Shown in pieces: positions 16,969-30,400 of a stretch of 64,000 bases of DNA. A model generated the notes under the pieces. That model was not told where the DNA came from. It searched no databases and saw only the letters and a list, made by a program, of their open reading frames with translations. Both the position numbers and the translations under genes were made by a program. The DNA is from Opitutia bacterium (GTDB lineage Bacteria > Verrucomicrobiota > Verrucomicrobiia > Opitutales > Opitutaceae), in assembly GCA_947475065.1 (NCBI GenBank), contig CANJLB010000010.1, forward strand, positions 34,081 through 98,080, read 5' to 3'. Within the stretch, counting starts at the first letter, position 1; every line of letters starts with the position of its first letter.

Positions 16969-18330
16969 ATGCTGAAGGTCAGCCTCATTTCCCTCGGTTG
17001 CGCCAAGAACCTCGTTGATTCCGAGATCATGGTCGGCCACCTGCATCAGGCCGGCATGGCGGTTGTGCCCGACGCCACGTCCGCCGACGTGGTCATCATC
17101 AACACCTGCTCGTTCATCGATTCCTCCAAGGAGGAGAGCATCGGGCACATCCTCGAGGCCCATCGCCATCGCGGCCTGAAGAAATTGCACGGGCAAAAGC
17201 TGATCGTCGCCGGCTGCATGGCGCAGCGGTTCGCCAAGGATCTGCCCGGCGCGCTGCCCGAGGTGGACGCGTTCATCGGGCTCGACCAGCTCACCACCGT
17301 CGCGCCGATCATCGAGGGCCTGTTCGCCCGGCCGCGCGGTCCGGCGGCCACGCCGGAGAATTTTGTCACCCCGCGCCCGGCATTCATCCCGGATTTTGAC
17401 ACGCCGCGCTTCCGGCTCACGCCCCGCCATCTCGCCTACGTCAAGATCGCCGAGGGCTGCAACCACCCCTGCACCTTCTGCATCATCCCCCAGATCCGCG
17501 GCCGTCATCGCAGCCGCACGGTGGCCAGCGTGGTCGCCGAGGCCCGCCAGCTCATCGCCGACGGCGTGCGCGAGCTGAACCTCATTTCCCAGGACACGAC
17601 ATTTTTCGGCATGGACACCTGGGATGAGCGGCCCAGCCCGCGCACACCGGTTGATTCGTCGCGCGGCGCCGCGCTCACCACCCTGCTGCGCGAGCTCAAC
17701 GCCCTCCCCGGCGACTTCTGGATCCGCCTGCTCTACACCCATCCGGCGCACTGGAGCGACGAGCTCATCCGCACCATCGCGGAATGCCCCAAGGTCGCGC
17801 GCTACGTGGATATGCCGCTCCAGCACATCAGCGACCGGATGCTCACCGTGATGCAGCGCGAAACCTCCTCCGCGCACATCCGCGGCCTCGTGCGGCGCAT
17901 CCGTGCCGGCGTGCCCGGCATCGCGCTGCGGACAACCTTCATCGTGGGCTTTCCCGGCGAAACCGAGGCCGACATTGACGAGCTGTGCGAATTTGTCCGT
18001 GAGACCCGCTTTGAGCGGCTCGGTGTTTTTCGCTACTCCCAGGAGGACGGCACGCGGGCGGCCAAACTGCCCGGCCAGATCCCCGCCAAGGACAAGGAAC
18101 GCCGCTGGCACCGGGTGATGGCGCTCCAGCAGGCTGTGGCGACCGAGCTGGGTCAGGCCCAGGTCGGGCGCACCCTGCGCGTGCTGGTCGAGACGCCGGG
18201 CGTGGCGCGCGGCGAGGCCGATGCCCCGGACATTGACGGCCGCGTGCTGGTGCCCTCCACCCACCCCGTGGGTGTCTTTGCCCCGGTCACCATCACTGGC
18301 AGCCGGGACTACGACCTGCTCGCGGTTTGA
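16969..18330 (+). CDS. rimO: RimO, ribosomal protein S12 methylthiotransferase
   Basis: Radical-SAM enzyme that adds a methylthio group to an aspartate of ribosomal protein S12. The start at 16969 gives 453 residues beginning MLKVSLISLGCAKNLVDSE. The N-terminal domain has the three cluster cysteines C11, C47 and C83. The radical-SAM domain has C164-x3-C168-x2-C171 in EGCNHPCTFC, followed by IPQIRGRHRSR. MPLQHISDRML and the C-terminal TRAM-like domain follow. SLGCAKNLVDSE and the S12-type ending separate it from MiaB. A strong terminator follows 19 bases after the stop. Confidence 0.94.
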   Translation: MLKVSLISLGCAKNLVDSEIMVGHLHQAGMAVVPDATSADVVIINTCSFIDSSKEESIGHILEAHRHRGLKKLHGQKLIVAGCMAQRFAKDLPGALPEVDAFIGLDQLTTVAPIIEGLFARPRGPAATPENFVTPRPAFIPDFDTPRFRLTPRHLAYVKIAEGCNHPCTFCIIPQIRGRHRSRTVASVVAEARQLIADGVRELNLISQDTTFFGMDTWDERPSPRTPVDSSRGAALTTLLRELNALPGDFWIRLLYTHPAHWSDELIRTIAECPKVARYVDMPLQHISDRMLTVMQRETSSAHIRGLVRRIRAGVPGIALRTTFIVGFPGETEADIDELCEFVRETRFERLGVFRYSQEDGTRAAKLPGQIPAKDKERRWHRVMALQQAVATELGQAQVGRTLRVLVETPGVARGEADAPDIDGRVLVPSTHPVGVFAPVTITGSRDYDLLAV

Positions 18331-18349
18331 TCTCCTCACCTTCGGACGG

Positions 18350-18385
18350 AAAAAAGGCGCGGTCCCCATCGGGACCGCGCCTTTT
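18350..18385. terminator. Two-way Rho-independent terminator between rimO and the giant gene
   Basis: A perfect 11-bp stem (GGCGCGGTCCC, 18356-18366, with GGGACCGCGCC, 18371-18381) with a four-base loop has AAAAAA on its left and TTTT on its right. It can stop transcripts from both converging genes. Confidence 0.93.
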
Positions 18386-18418
18386 GCATGAATGATTTGG
18401 CGCCGTAGAGGCCGCCGG

Positions 18419-21400
18419 TTACTTGGCCGACTTGCGGCCGGCCCGGCGGCGGATCACCGCGAGGCCCAGCGCACCCAAGCCGGCGAGCAAGGCCACGGTG
18501 GCGGGCTCCGGGATGGCATAGATCAGGTCGAAGCCCCCGGCATTGTCAAAGCTCAAGGAGAATGTGCCCAGCAGGTTCTGACCATTGGCAAATCCACTGG
18601 CGTCAATGGTAAACCGGTTCGGGTTGATGGATGAGCCCACCACGCTTCCTACCGTGATGACGTTGTCCCAGGCCACTGCGCCGAAACCATTGACCAAGGT
18701 CGGCTCGATAAAGCTGGCGACATCGCTAGTCTTCAGGCGGATGGTGAACTGACCGCTGCCCAACGAGCTTCCGTCCAAGGCACCGCTGATCGCGAGCTGA
18801 TCCCAATTGATTCCAGGTGTGCCACCTGAGGGCGAGCGGGTCAGATCAAGCGTCAGGCTGCCACCGTTCTGCAACGTCACCGAGCCGGCGTGCAGGACGC
18901 CAATGCTCGTGGCGGAATTTGCGCCCAACGGGCCGGGTGCGAGATTGCCGCCACCGAACACCGTCACCAGGCCGCTCGCCGTGCCGGTGCCGGCCAGTGC
19001 GCCGCTGCCGTGCACATTGACGGCACTCGCTGCCGCCAAACTGCCGGCGGACCCGAGTTGCACGCGACCCGCCGTGATGTCGGTCACACCCGTGAAGAAC
19101 TGCTGGACCGCGACGGTCAGGTCGCCCGCGCCGCTGTGGCTGAGGGTCGTCGCCCCGACGATCGCCGCCGCCAACGAAGCGTTCGTGCCAAGGGACTCGT
19201 TTGACTTGAAGCTGCCGGCGATCGAAATTGACCCGGTGCTGAGACTGCTGGTCGTGCTGGTCGTGGCCGTGACCAGGGCGTTGTCACCCAAGGTCAGGGT
19301 GCTGATGCTCACCGTCTTGGTGCTCACGTCCAGCGTCGCGTTCGACACATTGACATTGGCGGTGGCCGCCGTGCTCAGATTGCCATTGTTGCGCACCAGC
19401 AGCCTGGCCCCGTCCGTCACCGAGGTGGTGCCGGTGTAGGAATTCGTGCCGGTGAGGGTGAGCGAGCCGGTGCCGGTCACATTCAGACCGCCATCCAGCC
19501 CGGTGATGCCGCTGTCATGGAGCAAGGCCTGGGAGATGCTGACGGTTTTGCCATTGAGGCTGATGTTCGCACTGTTGGTCTGCACATTGGCCTGCGTCAG
19601 ATTGCTGATGAGCGTGACGCCATTGGTAGCGGCGATGATCGTGCCGCCGTTCAAGTTCAGGCGGCCGGTGTTCGAGCCGCTGTGCGAGATGGTTGGAACT
19701 GTGAGCGTGCCGCCATTCAGGTTATAGGTGAAGACGCCGCTGGTGTTGCTCGCGCTGCCGATGATCAGCTGGCCGTTGCCGCCAATGGTGGTGCCGGCGT
19801 TGCTGTAGAAGGCCACATCGCCGCCGTTCTGGTTGAACGTGCCGGCGGTCGCGGAGTTGTTCAGCGTGCCGCCCAGCACAATGTTGGCCGCGCCCAAAAC
19901 CGTCCAGAGGCTCAGGCTGGCGGTGCCGCTCATGTTGACAATGCCCGTGGCATTGTTCATGCGGGCGACTTCGAACGAACCGGCCTGCGCCTGCATATTG
20001 ATGCTGCCGCCGGAGAAGTTCAGGATGCCCGTCACGGCCGTGGAACTGTTGGAGAACGACGCGCCCACCACCAGATCAACCCGGTTGTTGAGCGTGCCGG
20101 CCACCATGTTCACCGTGCCATTGCCGGCATTCGACGAGTTGACATTGGCGAGCGTGCCATTGGAGGCATTGCCGGCGATCACCAACCGACGGGTGTTGAC
20201 CGTGGCCGTGCCACCGATGTTGAGCGTGGCATTGCCCCCGTTGAGCGCGCCGACCTCAAGCATGGAGCTGGCATTGTTGCCGGCGACAGAGGTGCTGGCG
20301 GCGGTGCCCAGCGTGCCCGAGCCGCTCACCGTCAGCGTGCCGTTGTTGATGCTGGTGGTGCCGGTGTAGGTGTTCTGACCCAGCAACGTGAGGTTGGTCG
20401 CGGCGTTCGTCAGGATGATGCCGGTGGACACCGAGTCCGTGCCGCTCGAGCCATTGGCAATGACACCCTCGAAGGTGGTCGTCAGACCGAGCGCATCCGG
20501 GACGAAAAGGACAAAGGCCACGGCATTGGTCAGGGTATTCGAGGAGGCACCAAACAAGGTGGAGGTGGAGCCGCCGGTCAGGGCACCGAGGGTGATGGTG
20601 ACCGCGCTGCCGGCGGTCAGGTTGGAGTTGCGATTGGCCAGAGCCCCTGAGCCCAGGTCGAACGCGATATGGCTCGCGTCGGTGATGCTCTGGCCCGTGG
20701 TGGCCGCCGTGAACTGCAGCGTGCCGCTGTTGGTCCCGAGCGACATGGTGCCGGTAAAGCCGGCCAGATCCTGCGTCAGCGCCAGCACACTGCCGCCCGT
20801 GATCCCAAAGTTGATCTGCCGGGTATTGCCACTGGTGCTCAAGGTTCCGTCCAAGATCACCGTGCCGCCCTCATTGAGAATGCTGTTGGTGAGGGCATTG
20901 AGCGCGATGCTGTTGGCATAGGTCGCGGTGGTGTTGTTGGCGTTAGGCGTGCCGCCCGCCAGATTCAACGCACCACCCGTCAGACGGATGTCACCGGAGC
21001 CGGCGGCGGTTACGGCGAGGAGGCGCAGCGTGCCACCGGTGGCCACGGTGGCGCCGGCGGTGTTGTTGTCATTGCCATTCTCCAGGGCCAGGATGCCGCC
21101 ATTGACCGTGATCAGGCCCCCAAAGCTGTTGGTGCCGGACATCGTCCATGTGCCCGTGCCCGTCTTGGTCAGAGCCGTCAGCCCGCCCTGGTCACCCAGG
21201 AATCCGGCGATCGAACCGTTGGACGTGCCGGTCAGCGTCAAGGTATGGGCCGCGGCGCCAGCCAGCGCGATGCTCCCCGAATTGGTAAAGTCAAGCTGGC
21301 CGCCCGCCGAATCCAAGGTGGCCCCGTTCAGGCCGATGGTGAAGAGCCGGGCGGACGACACCGCCGGGCCGGTGTATTGGAGCGCACCGCCATTGATGAG

Positions 21401-24400
21401 CAGATTGGCGGCCGCATCAGTGGGCGCGCCCAGACTGCCGACGGTGATCACATTCAAGGTGCTGAAAGCGGCGTTGGCCGTCACCTTCTGGGACAGGGAG
21501 ATCGTGCCGGAGTTTGAGTCGGTTCCCGTGATGAAGCTGCCGGGAACAATACCGGTGGCATTGATAAACTGCCCAATGCTCAAGCCGGAGAAGTCAGAGA
21601 CCTGGTCAAGCACGGAGCTGGCGCCAAAGGTGATTGTGGTGGAGGCGGTGCTGGCCGTGGCGTTGGTGCTTGCCGTGATGGTGACACCATCGCCGGAGAC
21701 CCCGATGACCACGGTGCCGGCGGTGAAGCGGGAGCTCGTGATCGTGGCGCCGATAAACACCGAGGAATTGTCATTCACGATGATGGCGTTGCTTGCATTG
21801 GTGAGGCTGGACTGGGTCAGGGTGCCGCCAGCGTGCAGGGTGGCGCTCACCGTGGACTGGCTGCCGGCGAGACTCGCGATGGAGAGCGTGCCCGCGTCGA
21901 TCGTGGTCGCGCCGCTGAAGGCGTTGTTGCTGGCGATGCTCCAGGCACCCGGACCGCTCTTGACCAGGCTGCTCGCCGTGGTCGTGCTGAGATCACCCAA
22001 GGAGGGCGAGAACAGGTTCGAGCCGGTGTTGGTGCCGCTCAATGTCAGGGTCTTGCCCGTTACGCCACTGAGGGCGAGCGGACCGGTGTTGACAAACGAG
22101 AGCGAGCTGGTGCCGGAGGAATCAACCGTGGCGCCGGCGCCGCCAAGCGTGAAGAGCCGGTCGGTGCTCTGGCTGGTCGTGCCCGAGAAGCGCAGGATCG
22201 CGTTGTTCGTCAGGATGAGGCTGCTGGCGGCCGAGGAGGAATTGCCGATGGAGCTGTTGACCCCGCCATTCGCCAGGCTGCCGACGTCAATGATGGAAGT
22301 GCCCACATTGGCCTTGCCATCAAGGGTGGTCACACCGGAGTAGCTGCTGGCCGTGCTGCTGAGTGTGAGGGTGCCGCCGTCGTTGATCACGGTGAGCGCG
22401 GAAGCGTTGGCGCTGTTCTGGCCGATCGCACCGGAAATCGTCAGGTTGGTCGTGCTGGCGAGGCTGAGCGTTGTGCCGTTCGAGGCGGTCAGCAACGGCG
22501 AGGAGATGGCATGGTTGCCGAGCGCGTTGTGGATGATGGCCGCCAAGGCGCCGTTGTTCAGCGTAAGCGTATTGCTGCCGGAGGTGCTGATCAGGAAGCT
22601 GGCGGAGTTGGTGGCGAATTCAATGTCACCCACGATGACGTTAAGATTCACGATCGGGCTGGGCGAGGCGATGCCGGCCGAGCCAAACACCGCGAGAGCC
22701 GAGATCGCGTTCGGCAGGAGGGTCCGCCAGTTGCTGGTGGTACCCCAAAGCGAACCGACCCCGACGCTGGAGGTGCTCGTCCAATCCGTCGCCCCGGACT
22801 TGACCGCAATCTGCAGCCGCAGGGTGCTGCTGACGTTCGAGAAGGAATAGGTGAAGGCGCTGAAGACACCGTTGGACACCGTCAAGCTGGTGGTAGCACT
22901 GCCAGCAGCGAGGGTGGTGAAGCTGGCCAGCGAATAGGTGCCGACGGTCTGGAAGGGGTTGTTGGTGCCGGTGGTGAGCACATTCACCAGGGTGGGCTGG
23001 GCCAGCGAGCCGCTCAACGAGAGCGTGGTGACCGTGATCTTGTCGTTGGTCGTGGCGTTCGTGAAATCCACATCCCAGTTGGCACCGCTGTTCAGCCGCA
23101 GGGTGCTGAAGGACGCCGTGCCAATGGCTCCGGGACTCACGAGCAGCTGCGCGCCCGAGGCAATGGTGGTGAAGCCCGAGAGTGTGCCGGTGGTGGAGAG
23201 CGTGCCGCTCGTGACGGAGACGGTGCCCGTGATGACGCCGGTGTTGGTGAGCAGCGCCCCTTGCAGGCTCAGCGTGCCGGTGGTGTTGATGGTCCCGCTG
23301 TTGGTCAGGGTGCCGTTGCTGAGGGTGGCCGAGGTGGCTTTCAGGGTGCCCGTCACGTTAACATTGCCGCCGAGCATCGTGAGGTTGGTTGTGCTCAAGG
23401 TGCCGGTCGCAATCACCGCCGAGGTGGTGTTGACGGTGACGTTGGAGACCGAGAAGGTTGTGCCGGTGCCCGCCGCGAGCGTACCGCTGTTCATCGTGAT
23501 ATCACCCGAGACGCTGCCGGTGCCGCTGAGGGTGCCGCTGTTGACCGTGACCGGGCCGGTGCCGGTGCCCGAGCCGCTGGTGTTGTTGATGCTCAGGGTG
23601 CCATTGTTCACCGTGGTGCCACCCGTGTAGGTATTGCCAGCTCCGCCGAGCGTCCAGGCGCCGAGGCCCGTTTTCACGAGGGAGATGATGTCACCGCCGT
23701 TGTCCGTCAGGAGGGCGGCGAAGATATTGGCTCCGGTGTTCGCGCCGTCGAGCGTGAGGGAGCGGTCGCCGCTGTCCAGGAACCCGAGGGAACCGGTGCC
23801 GGAAAGATTGAGCGCACCGGTGCCGTTGCTCGCCAACGTCGCCCCGCTGCTGCCCATGGTAAAGAGACGGTTGGACGTGTCGCCGGAGCCGACGTAGTTC
23901 AGGCTGGCACCGCCATCGAGCACCAGGTTGGCTGCCACTGCCGAGGAAGCACCGATGGAGCTGTTGGCTCCACCATTGGCGAGCTTGGCGACCGAGAGCA
24001 CCCCGTTGTTAATGGTCGTGACCCCGGTGTAGCTGTTGTTGGTCCCGTTGAGGACGAGGTCGCCAGGACCGTTCTTGTTGAGCAGACCCGTGCCGCTGAT
24101 GCCACCCGACAGCGTCAGGGTGAGATCGGAATCCACCTGCACGCCACTCAGGCTGTTGGTGCCGGTCAGGACGATCGCACGCGTGAGCTCGAGGCTGCCG
24201 GCGGCCTGAAGGGCACCGTTGCCGATTGTCAGGCCACCCACCGCGTCACCCAGATTGGTGGCGGCGAAGATGCCAAGCACACCCCCGTTGATGGTCACCC
24301 CGCCGTTGAATGAGTTGTTGCCACTCAAGATAAGAGTGCCGCTGCCGTTCTTCGTGAGACCACCGTCCAGCGTGGCCCCGAGGGCCGTATCATGCTCCAA

Positions 24401-27400
24401 GATCTGCGAGAGCGAGGTGGTCGTGGCCGTCAGCCCGGTGCTGTTGCTGCTGGTATTGAAGATCGCGCCGCCCGCCTGGACCACGGCCTGATGGATGCCA
24501 AACATGAGGCTTTGGTTGGCATTGAACTGATTAGGTGCGGCAAAGATGATGCCGCCATTGAAATTAAAGACGGAATTGCCGTTGTAGTTGACGCCCGTTT
24601 GGATGACCGGAACCACCAGCACCGCACTGCCGGGCGTGCCGTTGCCGAGAGTATAGGTGAAGTTGCTGCCGGCGCTGTTGCCCGCGCTGGTGAACGGTCC
24701 AAAGATCAGGCCGCTGAGCGAGGAGCTGTTGGCGATCGTGACACTGGCGCTGCTGCTGGCATCGAACCCGAGGGTGCCATCGAGGTTGCTGCTGCTGCCC
24801 CCAAGACTGACGGGCAGGTCGCTGAAGAACCGGATGATGCCGCCGGTCTGATTGAAGGTGCCCGTCACGTTGGAACCGTTCGAATTGCCACCGAGGGCCA
24901 GGGGCACGTTGTTGTAAAGATTGATCGCGCCGCCGCTCATGCTCACCGTTCCCGTTGAGCTGCTGTTGTTGCCCACCTCAAACCGCTGGAGCGGCTGGAA
25001 GCCCTGGGGAATCGTGCCCAGCAGGTTGATCGTGCCACCGCTCAAGGTCAGGGCACCGCCGGCGGGTACGGGCGTGAAGTTGGTCGTCCCTGAGCCCACC
25101 GAGAAGATGATCAGTGTGTTGACCGTGCCGGCAGTCATCGTGAACGAGCCGCTGCCCCCCGTATTCCCGCTGTTGTTGTTGCCACCAAGGAAGACGTTGC
25201 GCGCATTGATGGTCCCGCCGTTCAGCTCGAGTGCCGCCGGAACCGGGACGTTCAAGACGCTGAGGGCGCCGACGGAGATGTTGGAACTGCTCGAGTTGCT
25301 CGTGCCGTTGATGGTCGCGTTGTTCAACACCAATGTGCCGCTGTTGACATTAGTCGCACCGGTATAGGAACTGCTGCCCGTGAGGAGGGCGGAGTTGGTG
25401 ACGACGGTGAGCGAAACCCTGCCGTTGCTCAGGCCATCGGTGATGATGCCCGCAAAGGAGGAGTTCGTCAAAGTGCCGATGGCATACGTGGTATTGCCGC
25501 CTCCGGTCACCGGACCGGCCAACACTGTGGTGGCACCACCGAGCAGACCGCCAAGCGTCACCGTGGTGCCGTTGTTGGCAGTGACCAGCGTGCCGGTGCT
25601 GCTGCCAAGGTCGAAGAGGATGTTGGATCCATTGTTGCCGCCCAAACGCAAGGTGCCCGTGCTCCCATTAAGCTGAATGGTGCCACTGACGGCGGTGAGC
25701 GCCGAGTCCAGCGTGAAGAGGTTTTGGGTGCTGTTCGACAGGCCGGGGATGGCGAGGTTGATCACCGGCGAGTTGCTGGTGGTGATGACACCGCTCAGAG
25801 CGGTGTTGCCGGCATTGGTGCCCATGCTGATGGAGACCGTGTTGATGATAAAGAGGGGGTTGTCATAAGTCACCGTCTGGCCGACGCCCGCCTCAAACGC
25901 CAGCTTGAGGGTGGCGTTGCTTAGCGTGATCGTGCCGGTTCCCGCGGGGAAGATATGTGGCGACGAGAAGGAGGTGGTGGAACTCAGCAGCAGCGTGCTG
26001 CCGGTCACGCTGGTGCCGGAGGTGTAGGAATTGCTGCCAGTGAGGGCCAGGGTGCCGCCCGCACCAGTGACCAGGACCGAACCCGCCCCATTGATGGTGC
26101 CCGCCAAGGTGACCCCGCTGGTGCCGGCCTGCTGGAGGGTGCCGAACAGTGCGAAGTCATTGTTGAGGGTGAAGCCGTCGCTGCGGTTCAACACCAGCGC
26201 GGCGCCGGTGGAAACGGTGACGTTGCCGACAAAGAGCGAGCCCACAGTGCCGCCCGCGCCGAGCACCAAGGAACCGCCGCCCACCACGGTGCTGCCCGTG
26301 GCCGTGCCCGCACCGCTCAAGACGACCGTGCCCGCGCCGCCGGCTGCGTTGACAAACAGATTGGTGCTCCCGGTGCCGGTGAGACCGCCGCTCAGGCTGA
26401 GCGTGTCACCCGAATTCACCACCCCGATCTCCAAGTCGGAGCGCAATGAAATGGGGGCGCTGATGCGCTGGCTGCCGTTGCTCACCGTAACCACGGCGCT
26501 GGCGCCCGCGCCATCAATGATCAGCACGCCGCTGCCGCCGCCGGCGATGGTGTAGCTGTTGGTGGCGGCCGTGTTGAAATCAATCTCGCCCAGGGCCGGG
26601 CTGAAGTTGCTCAGGGTGATCGTTTGGGCGACGGTGCCCGTGCCGGTGAAGACCGCGATGTCCGGCGCGGTCTTCGGCACGCCGTTGCTCCAGTTGCCCG
26701 CCGAGTTGTAGGTGCCGCCGGTGGTCGCCGACCAGCTCGAGGTGAGCGCGCTGCCGACCGTAATCTTCAGGAGTAGGAAGCTGCCGCTTTGCGTGAGCGA
26801 GAAGTCGCGGTTGCCCGTGGCATTGAGCACCAGACCGTTGAGGCTGACCGCCCCGCTCGTCCAGCTCGACGACAGGCTCGTCATCGAGATCGTATTCGAG
26901 TTGACCAGCTGGATGATCGGGAAGCTGAACGTGCCGACGTTGGTGAATTTGTTCAGCGTGCCATCGGCAAACAGGTTCAGCCTGAGCCCGCCCAGCGTCA
27001 GCGCACTGGCGAGATTGATGACATCCGACGTGCCGTTGGAGTTGAGCTGGAGATCAAGGACCGTGCCGGAAGTCAGGCCGAGTGCTCCCAGGTTAAGGGT
27101 GCCGATGTCCGTGCCAGTGTTGCCGGGCGCGAGATGGGCCCCGGCGTTCGCCAGGGCCGTCACCGTGCCATTGACGGTGCCGGTGCCGGCGAGGGTCTGG
27201 TTTGAGCTGAGCACCAAGGTACTGTTGCTCAGGGAGGAAATATTGAGATTCGCACCCGCCCCCACGGAGATCGTCGCGGAAGAGGCAATGTTGTTGGTGC
27301 TGTTGGGGGCGACCAGCACCAGCGTGCCGTTGGTCACCGCGGTCAGGCCGCTATAGGAATTGGACGCCCCGCTGAAGGTGGCCGTGTTGTTGGTGGTCTT

Positions 27401-30400
27401 GCTGACCGATCCCGTGCCGCCAATCTGAGCGCTCACCGTGCCGCTCTGGATGGCCAGCTGGCTCGGCATGAACGCACCGGTCGTGCCAATGATGGTGCCA
27501 CCGGGCATGGACACGGTGCCCAGCGTCTGATTGTTGGCGCCGATGTTCAGCACGGCGTTGGAGACAATCACCGCCGAGGTGCTGAGCAGGGCATTCGCCG
27601 TGTTCAGGAAGAGCGTGCCCGAATTGATGCTGGTGCCGCCACTGTAAGTGCTGGCGCCGCTGAACGTCCAAGTGCCGGTGCCGGTGAGGGTCACAGATCC
27701 TGAAGACGTTCCGCCCGTGGGGCCGACGATGCCAATGGTGCCGATGATGTTGCCATCACCCGCTCCCGTCAGGGTCAGGTTGCCCGTGCCGGTGAGCGCA
27801 CCCGTGGGACTAAAGGTGCCGGTGTTGGTCAGCGAGAGCACGCCCGCATTCGAGGCGAAGGTGGTGTTGCCCAGCAAGGTGATTATGCCGTCGAAACTGT
27901 TGTTATCCTGGATGTTGACCAATGCACCATTCTGTCCGGCCGCGCCTGAACCGCCAATATAAAGAGACTCAGCCGGCACCGACAGGTTGTTCTGCAACTG
28001 CAGGGTCGCACTGTTGCTCACGACCGTGTAATTGCTGTTGAGGACGCCGACTGCGCCGAGCCCGCCGCTGTTTTGAATGTTCAGGATGCCCGCACCCACA
28101 TAGATGATGCCGGCGGCCGAGAGGGTGCTGGCCCCCGCCACAATGGCCCGCGAATCGCCACCCAGCAGCACAAGTGTGCCCGTGCCGAGTTTGATCAGAT
28201 TTCCCGCGTTGGGGGTCTGATGCGTCACATTGGTCCCAAACGGGGCCGAGGCCGTCAGTGTGCTGTTCTCACCGATGTCAATCGTGCCCTCATTTGAGCC
28301 GATCAGGACGCTGCGGCTGCTGGTGCCGGGCGTGCCGTTGAAGAGCGCGATGTTAGTGTTGGCAGGGATGGAGAGCGTGGCGTTGGTCAGGATCAACGTC
28401 GCCCCGGTGGTGACCGAGCCCAGGCTGGCATTGCTGGTGATGATCGTATTGCCACCGTTCAAATAGGTCCGGCCCGTGTAAACATTGTTGCCCGAAAGCG
28501 TGAGGGTGCCATCGCCGGACTTTGTGAAGCCCGTGGAGAGGAGCACGTTGCTGTCGGTGATGGTCGAGGCAATGGTGAGGCCGCCCAAGATGTTATGTTG
28601 GATGACGATCAAGTCCGACGAGAAACTGCCCGTGTTCGCACCGCTTGAGTTGTTGCTGGTGACGGTCCCGCCGGTGATGGTGATGTTGTTGCTGGCGACG
28701 TTGGGGGTGACCAGCAGGCCGCCGGTCGCGATCACCAGCCCGCCGGTGGCGTCCAGTGTGGTCGCCTGCGGCGTGTTGAAGCGGAGGGAATTGATCGTCG
28801 CGCTGTTGGTAAGGGTCGTGTTGGCGGCCGTCACGTTCACGTCCTTGCCGCCGTTGCCCGCGATGTTCGTGGCATAGTTCGTCAGGGCCGTGATGTTGAG
28901 CGAACCGACCGCCGGGACGCCGGTGCCGGCGCTGACGGCCCAATCGGTCTGGGCCACCGTGGCCCAACCCAGGATGGTCTGCTGACCGCCGGCGGGGAGC
29001 ACATTGGGGATGACCAGCAGAATGCCGTTGGTGAGCGTTTGCTCGGCATTGATTGCGGCAACCGTGGTGGCGGCGGCGCTGTGCGGCAGCGTGAAGTCCA
29101 TCGTCGTGCCAATCGGACGATTGGAGGGAGGAACATTCTCACTGGTCAGATTCAGCATCGCATTGCCGCCCGTGCCGGCGATGACGATGATGGGGGAGTT
29201 GCCGGCCGGAAGGCTGAGGGTCGAGTTGTTGACCGCACCGACATTGCCATTTCCAATGTTGCTCCAGTTGAATCTCGGGAACGTCTGGAAGTTGTTTTCG
29301 CCGTCGGCGCCCTGAATCACCAGGGTGCCGCCATTGAGACTGAGGAAGGTATTGTTGGGGCTCAGCGTGCTGGACGTGAGGAAATCCGCATTGAAAATGT
29401 TGCTGGCGGGCGGCTCATAGCCCGTGGGGGTCGTCCGGAAGTCAATCCGCGTCGTGCCGCCCGCGAGGCTCAGGTTCAGCGGGGTGTTGGTGTTACCCGG
29501 ACCGAAGAAATCCGTCCCATTGAAGACCTGCGTGCCATGGCCCAGCAGCAGCATGCTGATGTTATTGGTCGTGAAACCGCCGGGGGTTGAGGCCGTGATG
29601 AACAGGCCGGAGTAGGTCGTCGTGATCCCGGGGTTGGTGATGATGCCCAGCATGGGCGTGAAGGCGTTGGGATCCAGAATGGTCGAGGTGGAATCGCCAT
29701 TGATGCCACCCACGATATGGATGAGCGCGTTGCTGGCGCCACCACCAAAGAACAACGTGCCCGAACCACCCGGGGAGAAGGTGATGGTGTTGTTGCTGAC
29801 CTCGGCCGAGAAGAAGTCACCGGTGGCGGCATTAGGGAAGCGGCCGACAATCGCCAGCGTGCCGCTGGCGATGGTGATGCCACCGCTGAAGTTGTTTTGC
29901 TGGCTGGTCAGGGTGAGCGAGCCCAAACCGGTCTTGGTGATGCCGCCCGTGCCGAAAACGGCGAGACCGAGGGCGATGCCGTCATTGACCTGGTCACCCC
30001 GGATGACGAACTCGCTGCTGCCCGTGTTTAGGAAGCCGGAGCCGGTGATCGTGGTCGCGGTGTTGCCGTTCTTCAGGATGCCCGCCAACGTCAGGGTCGT
30101 GTTCGCGCTGATGGTCACATTGCCCACCGCACCGTTGAGGTTGAGGGTGTTGACCGACAGATTGACGTTCTGGTTGGTGATGCTGCCGGTGACCAGCACA
30201 TTCTTGCCCGCCGCCGATGCCGTCAGTGACGTGACGCCGCTGAAGCTGATCGCATTGGCGCTGAGGGTGCTGTTGGCCGTGTCCGTGGTATAGTTCACCC
30301 CGCGGACGGAGTTGCTGGTCACGTCATAGAACGCGTAATTGCTGCCGCTCGTGTTGCCATAGAAATCGCCCACCCCCATGAAGCCATTCTGCTGGCCGGC

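Noticed and set aside
16873..18369. 498-codon minus-strand frame opposite rimO
   Set aside because: Shadow of rimO, and it would run across the terminator at 18,350-18,385.
18419..19400. A C-terminal autotransporter beta-barrel in the giant protein
   Set aside because: The last ~300 residues are a closing beta domain plus PEP-CTERM; there is no alternating amphipathic strand set or terminal aromatic residue of a barrel.
21833..24313. 826-codon plus-strand open frame opposite the giant gene, and many similar ones across 18.8-44.6 kb
   Set aside because: They are low-complexity mirror images of the repeat gene (Gly/Ala/Arg- or Val/Pro-rich), with no recognisable domains. They arise because the repeat codons rarely give antisense stops.
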